Positions 1 to 9,186 of a DNA stretch of 64,000 nt are shown one piece after another. The translations under genes were made by a program, and so were the position numbers. The notes under the pieces were generated by a model that did no database searches, was not told the origin of the DNA, and was given only the letters and a program-made list of their open reading frames with translations. The stretch is from the NCBI RefSeq assembly GCF_964026475.1, contig NZ_OZ032151.1, positions 1,116,001 to 1,180,000 on the forward strand, written 5' to 3'. The stretch is from Candidatus Tisiphia endosymbiont of Nemotelus nigrinus (GTDB lineage Bacteria > Pseudomonadota > Alphaproteobacteria > Rickettsiales > Rickettsiaceae). How positions within the stretch are numbered: position 1 is the first letter of the stretch; the number at the start of each line of letters is the position of its first letter.

Positions 1-1012
1 TGAAGGATAATGCACAGCCTGAAAGCCCCGCTCTACCAGTTCTACCTATTCTATGCAAGTAATCTTCTGGAGACATTGGTAAGTCATAATTGATAACATG
101 CTGTGTATGGGGTATGTCTAAGCCACGAGCGGCAACGTCTGTTGCCACCATAATTCTATGACGAGAAGAGCGAAACGATGCAATTACACGATCCCTTCTA
201 CCTTGCGTCAAATCACCATGGATAGCTTCAGCCTTATGGTCTTCAAACTTTAACATTTTTGCCAACTGATCAGCCCCACGCTTAGTTTTTACAAAAATAA
301 TTATAGAACCATCTCGTTGATTTAGTTGTTTGATAAGCTCAGGAAACTTTTCTTTATCAGAAACACGCAAAGTTTCTTGTTTTATTTGAGAGGCAGCCTG
401 AGTATTTGATCCGATAGTAATACGTTTAGGATTGCTCACATATTTTTGCGATAGTGCAATAATATGTTTTGGCATAGTTGCTGAAAACATTAAAACCTGC
501 CGTTTTTCAGGTATATATTTATTTATTTCTTCCAACTGCTCTTTCATACCCATGTCAAGCATTCTGTCCATCTCATCAAGTACAACTAATTGAACTGTAT
601 TTAATTTTAAGCTACCACGCAGTAAGTGATCTATAATACGACCAGGTGTTCCAATTACAACTTTAGGATTTGCCTTTAGCTGCATAAATTGTTTATGCAT
701 TGGTTCACCTCCTATTAAGACCGCACTGGGAAGCTTAATTTGAGTAGTCACATTAGTTAAAGTAGTGCGTACTTGACTAGCTAATTCCCGAGTTGGTACA
801 AGTACCAATGCCATTGATTTAGTCTGTATAAAAGAATTGACGATTGGTAGTAAATAGGCAAGGGTCTTACCCGAACCAGTTTGACTAGAAGCAAGAATAT
901 CACTACCTTGCATCGCGATCGGTATAGCCTCTCTTTGAATTTCCGTAGGAGAGGTGATGTTCATCTGTTCAAGTGATATAATCACTTCGTTTGGTAAATT
1001 AAAATTTTTCAT
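1..1012 (-). CDS. rhlE: DEAD-box RNA helicase, RhlE-like (3' end outside window)
   Basis: ATP-dependent RNA helicase, presumably acting in ribosome assembly and RNA turnover. The visible 337 codons start at an ATG complementary to 1010-1012 and run off the left edge. In order I see a Q-motif region, Walker A (ASSQTGSGKT, residues 41-50), PTREL (about 73-77), TPGR (about 122-125), a Walker B that reads DEMD (146-149) instead of DEAD, the SAT motif, and the C-terminal motifs ending HRIGRTGRAG. The basic tail that separates RhlE from related helicases lies outside the window, so the subfamily name is tentative. The Ala-to-Met change inside the DEAD box is unusual, but the two acidic residues needed for Mg-ATP are kept. 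Family assignment is secure. Confidence 0.9.
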   Translation of the reverse strand, partial: MKNFNLPNEVIISLEQMNITSPTEIQREAIPIAMQGSDILASSQTGSGKTLAYLLPIVNSFIQTKSMALVLVPTRELASQVRTTLTNVTTQIKLPSAVLIGGEPMHKQFMQLKANPKVVIGTPGRIIDHLLRGSLKLNTVQLVVLDEMDRMLDMGMKEQLEEINKYIPEKRQVLMFSATMPKHIIALSQKYVSNPKRITIGSNTQAASQIKQETLRVSDKEKFPELIKQLNQRDGSIIIFVKTKRGADQLAKMLKFEDHKAEAIHGDLTQGRRDRVIASFRSSRHRIMVATDVAARGLDIPHTQHVINYDLPMSPEDYLHRIGRTGRAGLSGCALSF

Positions 1013-1574
1013 TATTAAATCCAATATTATAAATATTATTTATCTTAAATTAAAAACACTCAAATGCTTTTGGCGCTTATATCTTTAAATTATGATATAA
1101 GCCTAAACATTGGTGCTACGCACCACGTAACAAAATGGAAGAAACTACCAAAATATGTGCAGTTTCTTAGAAGTGTCTAAAGAATTGGAAGGTAAAACGT
1201 AATTATATATTCCAACTCTTCAAAGCATCTGAGTAAACAATATTCTATACCTTTAAAAAAAGAATAAGTTTATGATTAAGTTCTTATGTTATAAAGCGGG
1301 TTATTAATTAATTTGCATAGTAAAAGCGGCTGTAATTATAAATACAACAGAAAATGCATACTCTTTTGCTTTGAAAAATTATTTTTCAAATCCATTTCCC
1401 CAAATCATTCGAGTATACTTAAATAGTCCAATAAAGTTACAGCTTTACTTACAGTGAACACTGAATTACAAAAGATAATGCACAAAGTGTATAAAAAGAT
1501 GATACTACCCAAAATTCACTAGTTTAATAACCACTCATAAATTTTGAGTAGTTGCTTGTAGTTTTAAATAAATA
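1013..1574. other. Intergenic region with decayed small palindromes
   Basis: This 562-bp gap lies between the start of the helicase gene and the end of the cold-shock gene. It holds a decayed copy of the 38-bp hairpin family (core about 1076-1099; see 9020-9057) and a shrunken palindromic element at about 1358-1416 whose ends (atactc / gagtat) match the family at 8517-8643. No coding region is credible. Confidence 0.6.
1529..1553 (-). terminator. Hairpin downstream of the cold-shock gene
   Basis: A 9-bp stem (one G-U pair) with a 7-nt AT loop lies about 20 bp beyond the csp stop codon on its coding strand. There is no strong T-run after it, so it may be a weak terminator or only a 3' end stabiliser. 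Confidence 0.4.
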
Positions 1575-1784
1575 TTACTTTATTTGCAGATTAACAGCGG
1601 AAATTTTCCCCTTATTGTCTTCTAGATCAAATCCTATACTTTGACCCCCATTAAGATTACGAATCCCGGCACGCTCTACAGCTGAGATGTGGACAAAAAC
1701 GTCACTCCCACCATCATCTGGTTGAATAAAACCAAAGCCCTTGGTTGTATTAAACCATTTGACCTTACCTACTTTAGTAGTCAT
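1575..1784 (-). CDS. cspA: Cold-shock domain protein (CspA family)
   Basis: A single OB-fold cold-shock domain of 69 residues, the usual length for CspA-type nucleic-acid chaperones that melt RNA structure. RNP1 (KGFGFI, residues 15-20) and RNP2 (VFVHIS, 29-34) are both intact, preceded by the conserved start VGKVKWFN. It is transcribed alone from a good promoter at 1914-1942, which gives an untranslated leader of about 120 nt. Long leaders are typical of csp genes, where they act as thermosensors; whether this one does is inference. Confidence 0.96.
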   Translation of the reverse strand: MTTKVGKVKWFNTTKGFGFIQPDDGGSDVFVHISAVERAGIRNLNGGQSIGFDLEDNKGKISAVNLQIK

Positions 1785-1913
1785 AAAAACCTTTTAGTAT
1801 AGAGTTACTTCATCTGAACTTAATTCGCAACTCTTCCATAGAAATTAAACCAAATAATCTACTAGTATAAGGTTTTTATGCTATTAAAGAGTTAATTATT
1901 AAACTCAATGAGC

Positions 1914-1942
1914 ATAGTACTCTTTTTCTTAATAATTGTCAA
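1914..1942 (-). promoter_or_regulatory. Sigma70-type promoter for cspA
   Basis: Read on the minus strand: -35 TTGACA (1937-1942), a 17-bp spacer and -10 TACTAT (1914-1919). It predicts a start near 1907 and a leader of about 120 nt before the csp ATG. Confidence 0.65.
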
Positions 1943-2052
1943 CAATGGATAAGAAAATATACATAGATTTTATATTTTTCTTTAAAATAACAGACATTTT
2001 AGCACAGTGCCTCTATTCATTCAATAATGTGGGAGATAAAAGTTTGTGAATA

Positions 2053-2080
2053 GGGAGTAATGTTAGTCGGGTTAGCTATA
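2053..2080. repeat. Dispersed short motif ending GTTAGCTATA
   Basis: Copy of a 25-28 bp motif (agtaatgttagtcgggttag followed by ctata). Related copies lie at about 7002-7027, 7331-7356, 13872-13896, 53779-53806 and 59921-59944, mostly in gene-flanking DNA. Two copies form the outer arms of the large palindrome at 7002-7356, so isolated copies may be half-palindromes left by decay. Confidence 0.55.
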
Positions 2081-2210
2081 CAAAGTCGTCTTTATTTAAT
2101 TTTTATCTTGCTAAACTTTGTGATTTTTGCTACTAATCATCCTTGATATTTGGAATTTGATTTATCGATTTTTTTACAACTAGCAGCTAGCTTCCTATAA
2201 AATTATTACA

Positions 2211-4097
2211 ATGAGTTATTTTAAATTTTTCCTTCACCTAGTATTATTAGTATTTTTAATAAACCACTCCGCTCAAGCTAGATGGAGTAGCTATGAAGAT
2301 GCCCCTATTGAGATTAAATTTTATAATGACGATATTAATATTAACCAAGATGGCACTTCTGAAAACATAACGGAAATGCATGCAAAAATACTAAAAGAAT
2401 CAGGTCGCGATGCTTTCTCCCAATATCGCTTAACTTATAATGAGAATAGTTCTTCAATTTCTATATTAGAAGCTAAAACTATTTATCAAGGACAAGAATA
2501 TATAGTTACTAAAGATATGATTGAAGATAAACCACTAGCTTGCCCTGGCAAAGGTTTTGATCAATTAAAACAAATAACCATATCATTTCCTAAAGCAGAG
2601 CTTGGAGCTGAAATATATTTAAAATATAAATATGTTGAAACAAAAGTGCCTGTAGATAACTTTTATGGTGCTACTATATCTTACGGTATGAACAGTTATT
2701 TTAAGGCAAGTCACACTAAGATTAATTCCAAATTACCTTTAAATATTAAAGTAAACGATCCAAAGGGCGTATTAAAAGTTATTAAAGACGCTGAAAGTGA
2801 TTTTCATTCGGCAGAAATTATCTTAGAAAAACCTGTTTACAACGCCCTAACAAATGAACCAAATAATGGCATATTAAATATCAAACATTCTACTTGGGTA
2901 TCCTTATCAAGTTTAACCAAATGGCAAGATTTGGCTAAACAACTTGCTCCTGGGTATTCCAGTGTAATTAATCAACCACTTCCTGCAATTTTTATGAATA
3001 TAGCGGAATCTGCCATAGATAAGAATACTGACGAAGAAAAAATTAATTTTGTCACTTCTTCGTTGAATGAAAAAATTCAATATATGGGAGATTGGCGGAC
3101 AGTATCGGGTCGTTATTTCCCTAGAGACTTAGAAAAAATAGCTAGTTCACAAATTGGCGATTGTAAAGATTTTTCTGCAAGTACCGCTGCTATCTTGCAG
3201 AAACTTGATTATAAAGTTCAACCTATTTTGGTAATGAGAGGTGTTACTAATTTTTCTAACCCAAATTCCTTACCTAACATAGGGAATTTTAATCATGTGA
3301 TGCTTAAAGTAACTAATAAAAATGGTAAAGCATATTGGATTGATCCAACAAATCTTGTTAGTATGGCACAAGGGGTGTTCCCAGATATTGCTAATAAGAT
3401 AGCACTGGTATTAGATATTCAAGAAGCCGGTTATACCAAGATTGCCTCTATACAGCCTGAAAATTCACAAACTATATTACGCAATGAATTAGTTATACAA
3501 AATAATATTGTAAAGGTATCTGGTCAGCTTGATTTCAAGGGAGAAACATCACTAAATCTAAGCGGTCAGGGGTTATATGCTTCAACTGAACAGTTGAAGG
3601 ATTCTGCTTTCCGCATGTTGAGTGGAGAATATCTGAATGAAGAAGATAAAAAATTCTTAGAATTACCTGATCTTACTTCTCGTATTGTCAAGGATCTTAC
3701 AATCAAATATGCATTACAGCAAAGAAATAGAATTTCCAAAACAAATATGGGAGCTGCTTTAAGTTTAAGGTCTAGTAGTAGAATGGAGGATATCACTGAT
3801 ATAGCTTTTGACCAAATATCAGATATCTTTATAGGGATACCTGAAACTAATAAGAAATGTATGACTATAAAAAATATTATAGTTAAAGACTGTAAAAAAT
3901 TAAACTTTGAGATTGATACTCCTTGGATATATGTAAATAGATCATGTAAATATCAGAATAAAGATACTATATTCACAGATATAATAACCATAAAACAGAG
4001 CTTGATTACCCAAGAAGAATTAAAAACTTCTCAATATAAAAATCTTAAAACTAAGTTAGAAAATGAATTTGCTCGAGTTGCCATAATATTACCCTAA
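2211..4097 (+). CDS. Exported transglutaminase-like protein with DUF3857-type N-terminus
   Basis: A 628-residue protein with an N-terminal signal peptide (hydrophobic residues 4-20, cleavage probably after AQA) and so probably periplasmic. The N-terminal half fits DUF3857. The middle holds a transglutaminase/protease-like core with Cys318 in GDCKDFSA, His362 in NHVMLKV and Asp378 in WIDPT, a complete Cys-His-Asp triad. The C-terminal part has beta-rich spacing typical of DUF3858. Such proteins are widespread in Bacteroidetes and alphaproteobacteria, but their substrate is unknown; crosslinking or peptidase activity on envelope proteins is a guess. It stands alone between csp and the convergent gltA. 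Fold confidence is high, function unknown. Confidence 0.85.
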   Translation: MSYFKFFLHLVLLVFLINHSAQARWSSYEDAPIEIKFYNDDININQDGTSENITEMHAKILKESGRDAFSQYRLTYNENSSSISILEAKTIYQGQEYIVTKDMIEDKPLACPGKGFDQLKQITISFPKAELGAEIYLKYKYVETKVPVDNFYGATISYGMNSYFKASHTKINSKLPLNIKVNDPKGVLKVIKDAESDFHSAEIILEKPVYNALTNEPNNGILNIKHSTWVSLSSLTKWQDLAKQLAPGYSSVINQPLPAIFMNIAESAIDKNTDEEKINFVTSSLNEKIQYMGDWRTVSGRYFPRDLEKIASSQIGDCKDFSASTAAILQKLDYKVQPILVMRGVTNFSNPNSLPNIGNFNHVMLKVTNKNGKAYWIDPTNLVSMAQGVFPDIANKIALVLDIQEAGYTKIASIQPENSQTILRNELVIQNNIVKVSGQLDFKGETSLNLSGQGLYASTEQLKDSAFRMLSGEYLNEEDKKFLELPDLTSRIVKDLTIKYALQQRNRISKTNMGAALSLRSSSRMEDITDIAFDQISDIFIGIPETNKKCMTIKNIIVKDCKKLNFEIDTPWIYVNRSCKYQNKDTIFTDIITIKQSLITQEELKTSQYKNLKTKLENEFARVAIILP

Positions 4098-4133
4098 TAT
4101 ACTACGTATTCTTGCAATGACAAAGGAGTTATC

Positions 4134-4299
4134 TAGGAGGCTGTCGGAGATAACTAATTAATTATATTTTGAGCTATTTTTAGGCGAAAATAAATAGGAT
4201 TTTTGATAGGATGTGTACCTATTTCAAGAAAATCCTGTTTATTAGCAGCCAAAAAGAGCCAAATATAGAATTACTTTAGTTATTGCAGGCAGCCTCCTA
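4134..4299. mobile_element. 166-bp TA-flanked inverted-repeat element (MITE), subfamily B
   Basis: Bounded by TA on both sides, with inverted ends taggaggctg / cagcctccta. Its centre (gcgaaaat, aggattttt, then atttcaagaaaatcct) is recognisably related to the centre of the 164-bp element family (7096-7259 and others), although the terminal repeats are different. It lies just past the 3' end of the transglutaminase-like gene. Confidence 0.75.
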
Positions 4300-4335
4300 G
4301 GTTCTTATATCATAATTTAAAGATATAAGAACCTA
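4298..4335. repeat. 38-bp perfect hairpin element, arm type GGTTC
   Basis: TA-bounded hairpin: a 14-bp stem (16 bp including flanks), a 10-nt loop ataatttaaa, and the inverted arm. The inner part is the reverse complement of the core in the copies at 9020-9057 and 53854-53891, but the outer arm is TAGGTTC rather than TAGACAC. It abuts the element at 4134-4299, sharing its TA. It may also act as a terminator between the convergent genes. Confidence 0.75.
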
Positions 4336-4352
4336 GGGCCTCAAAGGGTTAG

Positions 4353-5639
4353 CTATCTTTTATCATAAGGCATAAATTCTCTTTGTACATACCCAGTATA
4401 TAATTGCCGGGGTCTGCTAATTTTTTGTTCTGGATCCTCATGCATCTCTTTCCATTGCCCCATCCAACCGACAGTTCTTGCCATAGCAAATAGTACTGTA
4501 AACATCTGTGATGGTATACCCATAGCTTGATAAATAATACCGGAATAAAAATCGACATTCGGATAAAGTTTGCGATCGATAAAATATTGGTCACTGAGAG
4601 CAATTTTTTCAAGCTCAGTAGCGATTTGTAGTAAGGGGTTATTACGGTTTCCTAACTCATCCAATACTTCTTTGCAAGTCTCTCTAAGTACAATTGCTCT
4701 TGGATCATAACTTTTATAAACTCGGTGACCAAAACCCATTAATCGGAACGGATCATTTTTATCTTTTGCCCTTGCGATATATTCTGGAATACGGTTTATG
4801 GTACCAATTTCTTTCAGCATATTAATTACTGCCTCATTAGCTCCACCATGTGCTGGACCCCATAAAGAAGCTATGCCAGTACTGATACAAGCAAATGGAT
4901 TAGCTCCGGATGATCCGGCTAAACGTACTGTCGAAGTAGAAGCATTCTGCTCGTGGTCAGCATGGAGGATAAATATTTTATCTAAGGCATTTTTTACCAC
5001 CTGACTTACCTTGTATTTCTCACAAGGTGTTGAAAACATCATATAGAGAAAATTTTCAGTAAAATCCAAACTATTATCAGGATAGATAAAGGGTTGTCCT
5101 ATTGAATATTTATATGCCATTGCTGCAATAGTTGGCATTTTGGCAATCATTCTAATAGCAATCAATTCACGTTCATTTTCTTCTATATTAAAAAAATCTG
5201 GATAAAATGCAGATAAAGATCCTACTACAGCTAGCATAATTGCCATGGGATGAGCCGAGGGGCAAAAAGCCATAAATAAATTTCTAAGCCGCTCATTAAT
5301 CAAAGAATGATGCGTAATCTTCTGGGAAAAAGATTTATATTGATTGATAGTTGGTAATTCACCATTTAGCAGCAAATAGGCTACCTCTAAGAAATTACTT
5401 TTTTCCGCTAATGTTTTAATATCATATCCCCGATATCTCAATATCCCCTGATCACCATCTATATAAGTCATAGCTGATTTACAAGCTGCTGTAGACATAA
5501 AGCCAGGATCGTAAGTGAAATAGCCTGTTAATGAATATATACTGCTAACATCAATAACATCTTGACCAAACGAGGCTCTTTTTATTGGTAAATTAAAAAT
5601 TTTATCACCTATTTTTAACTCAACATTTTCTATAGTCAT
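4353..5639 (-). CDS. gltA: Citrate synthase
   Basis: Condenses acetyl-CoA and oxaloacetate in the first step of the TCA cycle. The 428-residue protein has the catalytic histidines in [10 protein letters not shown] and FGHRVY, the catalytic aspartate in NVDFYSG, and the CoA-binding tail RPRQLYTGY. Long stretches match Rickettsia gltA as I recall it (for example [20 protein letters not shown]), but the N-terminus and several surface loops differ clearly, which is why I place the organism at the edge of, or just outside, classical Rickettsia. It is convergent with the upstream gene. The ORF at 4349-4612 in another frame on the same strand is a shadow. Confidence 0.98.
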   Translation of the reverse strand: MTIENVELKIGDKIFNLPIKRASFGQDVIDVSSIYSLTGYFTYDPGFMSTAACKSAMTYIDGDQGILRYRGYDIKTLAEKSNFLEVAYLLLNGELPTINQYKSFSQKITHHSLINERLRNLFMAFCPSAHPMAIMLAVVGSLSAFYPDFFNIEENERELIAIRMIAKMPTIAAMAYKYSIGQPFIYPDNSLDFTENFLYMMFSTPCEKYKVSQVVKNALDKIFILHADHEQNASTSTVRLAGSSGANPFACISTGIASLWGPAHGGANEAVINMLKEIGTINRIPEYIARAKDKNDPFRLMGFGHRVYKSYDPRAIVLRETCKEVLDELGNRNNPLLQIATELEKIALSDQYFIDRKLYPNVDFYSGIIYQAMGIPSQMFTVLFAMARTVGWMGQWKEMHEDPEQKISRPRQLYTGYVQREFMPYDKR

Positions 5640-5708
5640 ACATCCTCAATTTTATCATACTACTTTATCATATTTTTTGTTGCCCACTAATACTAAAATT
5701 CTAATATT

Positions 5709-6914
5709 TTACACCGAATTATATGTATCTTTATCCAGAGTACCTTCGCTATTATCGATAATCAAGGTAATTGTTGCATCACCTGTAATATTAATAGTCG
5801 TACGTAACATATCTAATATCCTATCAATTCCAGCAATTATAGCAACCCCTTCAATCGGTAAATTAATTGAAGACAGCACCATAGGTAGCATTATTAAAGA
5901 AGCCCCTGGAATACCAGCTCCACCTATAGAGCCAAGAGTTGAGGTAATGATAATGACTAAATAATCATGTAATGCTAAATCTACACCCATCATTTGAGCA
6001 AAAAATATGGTAGTAAGAGCTAAATTTATTGCAAAACCATCCATATTTATCGATGCACCAAGAGGTAGTACAAAAGAAGTACTAGATTCAGATATACCTA
6101 GTCGTTCGCGACAAACTTGCATAGTGGTGGCAAGCGTTGCCTTACTACTAGAAGTAGAAAAGGCAAGCACCTGATATTCTAGACTTTTTCTATAAAAAGG
6201 TAGTGGTGATATTCGACAGAACAGATAAATTAGCATACCAAAAATACCATATTGACATATCATGGCAATAACTACCGCAGCAACTAATCTGGACAAGCTA
6301 ATCATTACATCAAAGCCCTGCGTGCCAACTATCCAAGCCGTTAAAGCAAATGCACCATATGGCGAAAGTTGAATGATCATGGAGATCATTTTTAACACTA
6401 TTTTTGATAATATGTGAAATAAATTCTTAATCGGTGTAGCACTAACATCCATTTTATTTAGTACAAGTCCAAAAAATATTGCAAAGAATACAATTTGCAA
6501 AACATTAGAATTGGCAAAGGAACCCACTACATTTTCAGGTACAATATTTACAAAGAAATTAAATATATTAAAGGATTTATCTTGTGAAATATTCTGTGCA
6601 ACATCAAAATTAATGTGTACACCATGTCCCGGTTTTAATATAAGTGCAACTGTAATACCAAAAACTACGGCAAAGAAGGTAGTGCCTAAAAAAGCTACAA
6701 CCGCCTTTAGCCCTACTCTACCAAGAGAAGCAGGGTCACTCATACTAGTTATACCAGATACTAAACTAAAAAATATTAAAGGAGCAATAATCATTTTGAT
6801 CAAACGCAGGAAAATATCTCCTACCGGTTTTATGTAAGATACATATTCAGGAAAATATATACCAAACAATATACCCAAGATTAATCCCAATGTAACTTTT
6901 TTCCATAATTTCAT
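5709..6914 (-). CDS. gltP: Dicarboxylate/glutamate:cation symporter (GltP/DctA family)
   Basis: Inner-membrane carrier of the DAACS family, 401 residues, with about eight transmembrane helices and two re-entrant loops. Visible signatures are the serine-rich hairpin (FSTSSSKATLATTMQ), the NMDG substrate and cation motif in GASINMDGFAINLAL, and the second hairpin GSIGGAGIPGASLIM. Rickettsiae import glutamate and dicarboxylates from host cytosol to feed the TCA cycle, which fits the neighbouring gltA. The exact substrate (glutamate, aspartate or C4-dicarboxylate) cannot be read from sequence. Start chosen at MKLWKKV, typical of the family. Confidence 0.92.
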   Translation of the reverse strand: MKLWKKVTLGLILGILFGIYFPEYVSYIKPVGDIFLRLIKMIIAPLIFFSLVSGITSMSDPASLGRVGLKAVVAFLGTTFFAVVFGITVALILKPGHGVHINFDVAQNISQDKSFNIFNFFVNIVPENVVGSFANSNVLQIVFFAIFFGLVLNKMDVSATPIKNLFHILSKIVLKMISMIIQLSPYGAFALTAWIVGTQGFDVMISLSRLVAAVVIAMICQYGIFGMLIYLFCRISPLPFYRKSLEYQVLAFSTSSSKATLATTMQVCRERLGISESSTSFVLPLGASINMDGFAINLALTTIFFAQMMGVDLALHDYLVIIITSTLGSIGGAGIPGASLIMLPMVLSSINLPIEGVAIIAGIDRILDMLRTTINITGDATITLIIDNSEGTLDKDTYNSV

Positions 6915-7001
6915 TATTATACTTAATTAAATTAAAGAGTGTTTTGATTAAACTTATTTTGCTGATTTCATATGACTGTTTATAGTAAAAAGCAGCTGTA
7001 T

Positions 7002-7356
7002 TATAGCTAACTCAACTAACATTACTCCATCGTTGCGAGGAGAACTAAGGTTGACTAAGCAATTGTACGATGTCATTCCCGCGTAGGCGGGAATCTAGAC
7101 ACTGTTAACAAAGCTTATTCAACTGGTGAATAAAGTCTTTTTTGCTACAAATTATAAGATTTTTTTGAAATAGCTATATTATTCCGGCAAAAATCTTATT
7201 AATTTTCACTAAAAAATCCATTAATTCATCAATCAAATAAGCTTTGTTAACAGTGTCTAGCTCCCTACATTCGTAGGGATGACACAAAAATTGCTTCGTC
7301 GCTACTATTAAGTAGCTCCTCGCAATGACGGAGTAATGTTAGTTGGGTTAGCTATA
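7002..7356. repeat. Large intergenic palindrome interrupted by a 164-bp element
   Basis: Outer arms (tatagctaactcaactaaca... and its complement at about 7331-7356) enclose inner arms carrying tcgttgcgagg / cctcgcaatga and a centre tgtcattcccgcgtaggcgg. The element at 7096-7259 sits at a TA in the centre; removing it and one TA restores a near-continuous palindrome. Confidence 0.7.
7096..7259. mobile_element. 164-bp TA-flanked inverted-repeat element (MITE), copy 1
   Basis: First of seven same-length copies. Ends are tagacactgttaacaaagc and its near-perfect complement; length is 164 bp including both TA dinucleotides. The centre contains a second hairpin (aagattttt / aaaaaaatctt). No protein is encoded. 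Other copies: 8252-8415, 25107-25270, 36297-36460, 42010-42173, 50075-50238, 54525-54688. Confidence 0.9.
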
Positions 7357-7421
7357 CAATAATACAACTCATTTTTACTATAACTGAGTAAATTTTAGCT
7401 CTAATAAACACTCTCTTAAAA

Positions 7422-7736
7422 TTAGATACTTTGAGTTACCCAGTTTAAATACGCCGGTAGCCCATCTTGAATATCGAGCTTTATTATTTGTGGAAGATCA
7501 TAATTGTGCATATCAATAATCATCTTTTCTATTGCATTGTAGTTATCAGACTTGGCTTTTACTACAATACGATATTCTGGTACAGAAGATATCTTGCCTT
7601 CCCATTTAAAATAGCTGACTATATTGTCTACTTGTATGCAAGCAGATAGATTTGCTTCCAACAAACTAATGGTTAGCTTGTCTACTACCTGTTGGTTATC
7701 GGTCGTAGTTAAAATTACACAACATCTTTGTACCAC
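7422..7736 (-). CDS. cutA: CutA-family divalent-cation tolerance protein
   Basis: A 104-residue protein of the trimeric ferredoxin-like CutA fold, the usual length. Conserved features are the early VILTTTDN segment, ACIQVDNIVSYFKWEGKI around residues 32-49, the strand with EYRIVVKAK, and the C-terminal YLNWV. The family is linked to copper tolerance in E. coli, but its biochemical role is unsettled. It follows queD directly (queD stop codon at 7737-7739, cutA ATG at 7734-7736), so the two are probably co-transcribed. Confidence 0.93.
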   Translation of the reverse strand: MVQRCCVILTTTDNQQVVDKLTISLLEANLSACIQVDNIVSYFKWEGKISSVPEYRIVVKAKSDNYNAIEKMIIDMHNYDLPQIIKLDIQDGLPAYLNWVTQSI

Positions 7737-8153
7737 TTATACCTCAACAAAGCAATTAGGTGTTTCAAATAATTTGACTTTTGTAATAAAAAAAGAACTA
7801 TTAGTAAATAATTTTGGCAAGATATCCAATTTTAAGTGTAATGCTATATTCTCTGCTGTTGGATTTTGTGGCATATAATATATTTTTTGACCAGTCCAAC
7901 TACATATTCTATCACCTATCTCTCTATCATCTTGATGTAATATAAGATTATGATCAAAATTATCATCTGTCCAATTTTTTATTACCGATTTTATGTAACT
8001 AAAATCTACCACCATGCCAAGATTATCGACCACATCAGATCCAGCTGTAACTTCAAGGACATAACGATGACCGTGTAGAAATTGACACTTATTTTCATGC
8101 CCGATCACCCTATGACCTGCATCAAATTCAATTTTGCGAGTACATTTTATCAT
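7737..8153 (-). CDS. queD: 6-pyruvoyl-tetrahydropterin synthase / QueD-family enzyme
   Basis: A 138-residue member of the PTPS/QueD family, which converts dihydroneopterin triphosphate to 6-carboxy- (or 6-pyruvoyl-) tetrahydropterin in queuosine or folate-like pathways. Zinc-ligand histidines are visible in FDAGHRV (His14) and in FLHGHRY (two His), with the catalytic Cys just before (KCQFLHGH). QueD is the likelier identity in bacteria. Whether the remaining queuosine genes exist cannot be seen here. First gene of a pair with cutA. Confidence 0.88.
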   Translation of the reverse strand: MIKCTRKIEFDAGHRVIGHENKCQFLHGHRYVLEVTAGSDVVDNLGMVVDFSYIKSVIKNWTDDNFDHNLILHQDDREIGDRICSWTGQKIYYMPQNPTAENIALHLKLDILPKLFTNSSFFITKVKLFETPNCFVEV

Positions 8154-8251
8154 GTTTTAGAGCCTATTATTACCTATAAATATTTTATCAGCTCACCTTA
8201 CGCATAACCCCCACGACAATTTAAAAATTGCAGAAAAGTACAAGACGCTAT

Positions 8252-8415
8252 TAGAAACTGTTAACAAAGCTTACTTAATCGGTGAATAAAGTCTTTTTTG
8301 CTGCAAATTATAAGGTTTTTTTGAAATAGGTATACTATTTCGGCAAAAATCTTATTAATTTTCGCTAAAAAATCCATTAATTCATCAATCAAATAAGCTT
8401 TGTTAACAGTGTCTA
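8252..8415. mobile_element. 164-bp TA-flanked element (MITE), copy 2
   Basis: Same length and arrangement as 7096-7259, with a slightly mutated left end (tagaaactgttaacaaagc). The 61-codon ORF across it (8261-8446, minus) is a by-product of the repeat and not a gene. Confidence 0.88.
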
Positions 8416-8516
8416 GCGAAACCACGTAGTGGTTGTGGCAATCCACATTTATTCAATTGCTAATAAATAATAAAAATTACTTACATTATTAAACTAATAA
8501 TAGGATATAGTCAAGG

Positions 8517-8643
8517 CATACTCAAATGATTTAAAGAATTGTTTTTTGAAAATATCAGGGACTCGCATACTCACGTGCTTATAATACGCTGCGTGTACTC
8601 GCCCCTCATTTTCAAATCCAATTCTTCAAATCATTTGAGTATA
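8517..8643. repeat. Palindromic element (about 126 bp), intergenic copy 1
   Basis: Inverted arms atactcaaatgatttaaag / complement at 8624-8642 surround a centre with actcgcatactcacgtgc and acgctgcgtgtactcgcc. Closely related copies lie at 27051-27176 and 59977-60102 (reverse orientation). The same ends and centre recur in the coding inserts at 61814-61941 and, more distantly, 26195-26340. This fits the Rickettsia palindromic element (RPE) class. Confidence 0.8.
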
Positions 8644-9019
8644 TGCAAAAATTTTTCCAAGCAAACACCACGAATAAACGCCTATTTTTTACTTGAATAC
8701 AATAAATTAGGTGTTATTTTTCCATTGCTACAATCATTGAATTTAATTATATCAGCTTGCAATGACGTATGCGTCTATTATAACTCATAATTGCGATAAG
8801 TGCATAAGCACCACGAAGCAATTGTAAGTTATAAGTATAATATAATATATATTGAAGTTAATGTAAACAATGATTTATATTGACTTATAAGGGCAGGGCG
8901 ATTTAAAAGTCGCAATTAATGGTAGAAAAATTTGTTTTAGAAAATGCATAAACGTCATTGCGAGGAGTCGCAAAGCGACGACGTGGCAATCCAAAAGTTG
9001 CAGCGGCAAAAAATAAAAC

Positions 9020-9057
9020 TAGACACTTATATCTTTAAATTATGATATAAGTGTCTA
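9020..9057. repeat. 38-bp perfect hairpin element, arm type GACAC
   Basis: TA-bounded hairpin with a 14-bp perfect stem (tagacacttatatc / complement) and a 10-nt loop tttaaattat. It is identical to the copy at 53854-53891. Its outer seven bases equal the ends of the 164-bp element. Confidence 0.8.
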
Positions 9058-9186
9058 GTGTCACTTAATTGAAAATTAGTAAAATATTTCAAGAGACATT
9101 AATAGGTTATTGCTATAGAATGCCAAATTATGCAAATTTAGCTCTTATATTGGCATTATACCACCTTACTTCAAAAATTATCTTAA

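Larger units (their letters stand above)
8154..9186. other. Gene-free 1-kb stretch filled with repeats
   Basis: Contains the 164-bp element at 8252-8415, a palindromic element at 8517-8643, half of a dispersed palindrome (tcattgcgaggagtcgcaaa, from about 8957) and the 38-bp hairpin at 9020-9057. I see no credible gene; the short ORFs at 8261-8446 and 9069-9254 fall in repeat or leader DNA. Confidence 0.7.

Noticed and set aside
8261..8446. 61-codon ORF (minus) starting MDCHNHYVV
   Set aside because: It lies almost wholly inside the 164-bp repeat; the same frame is broken in other copies. Repeat by-product.
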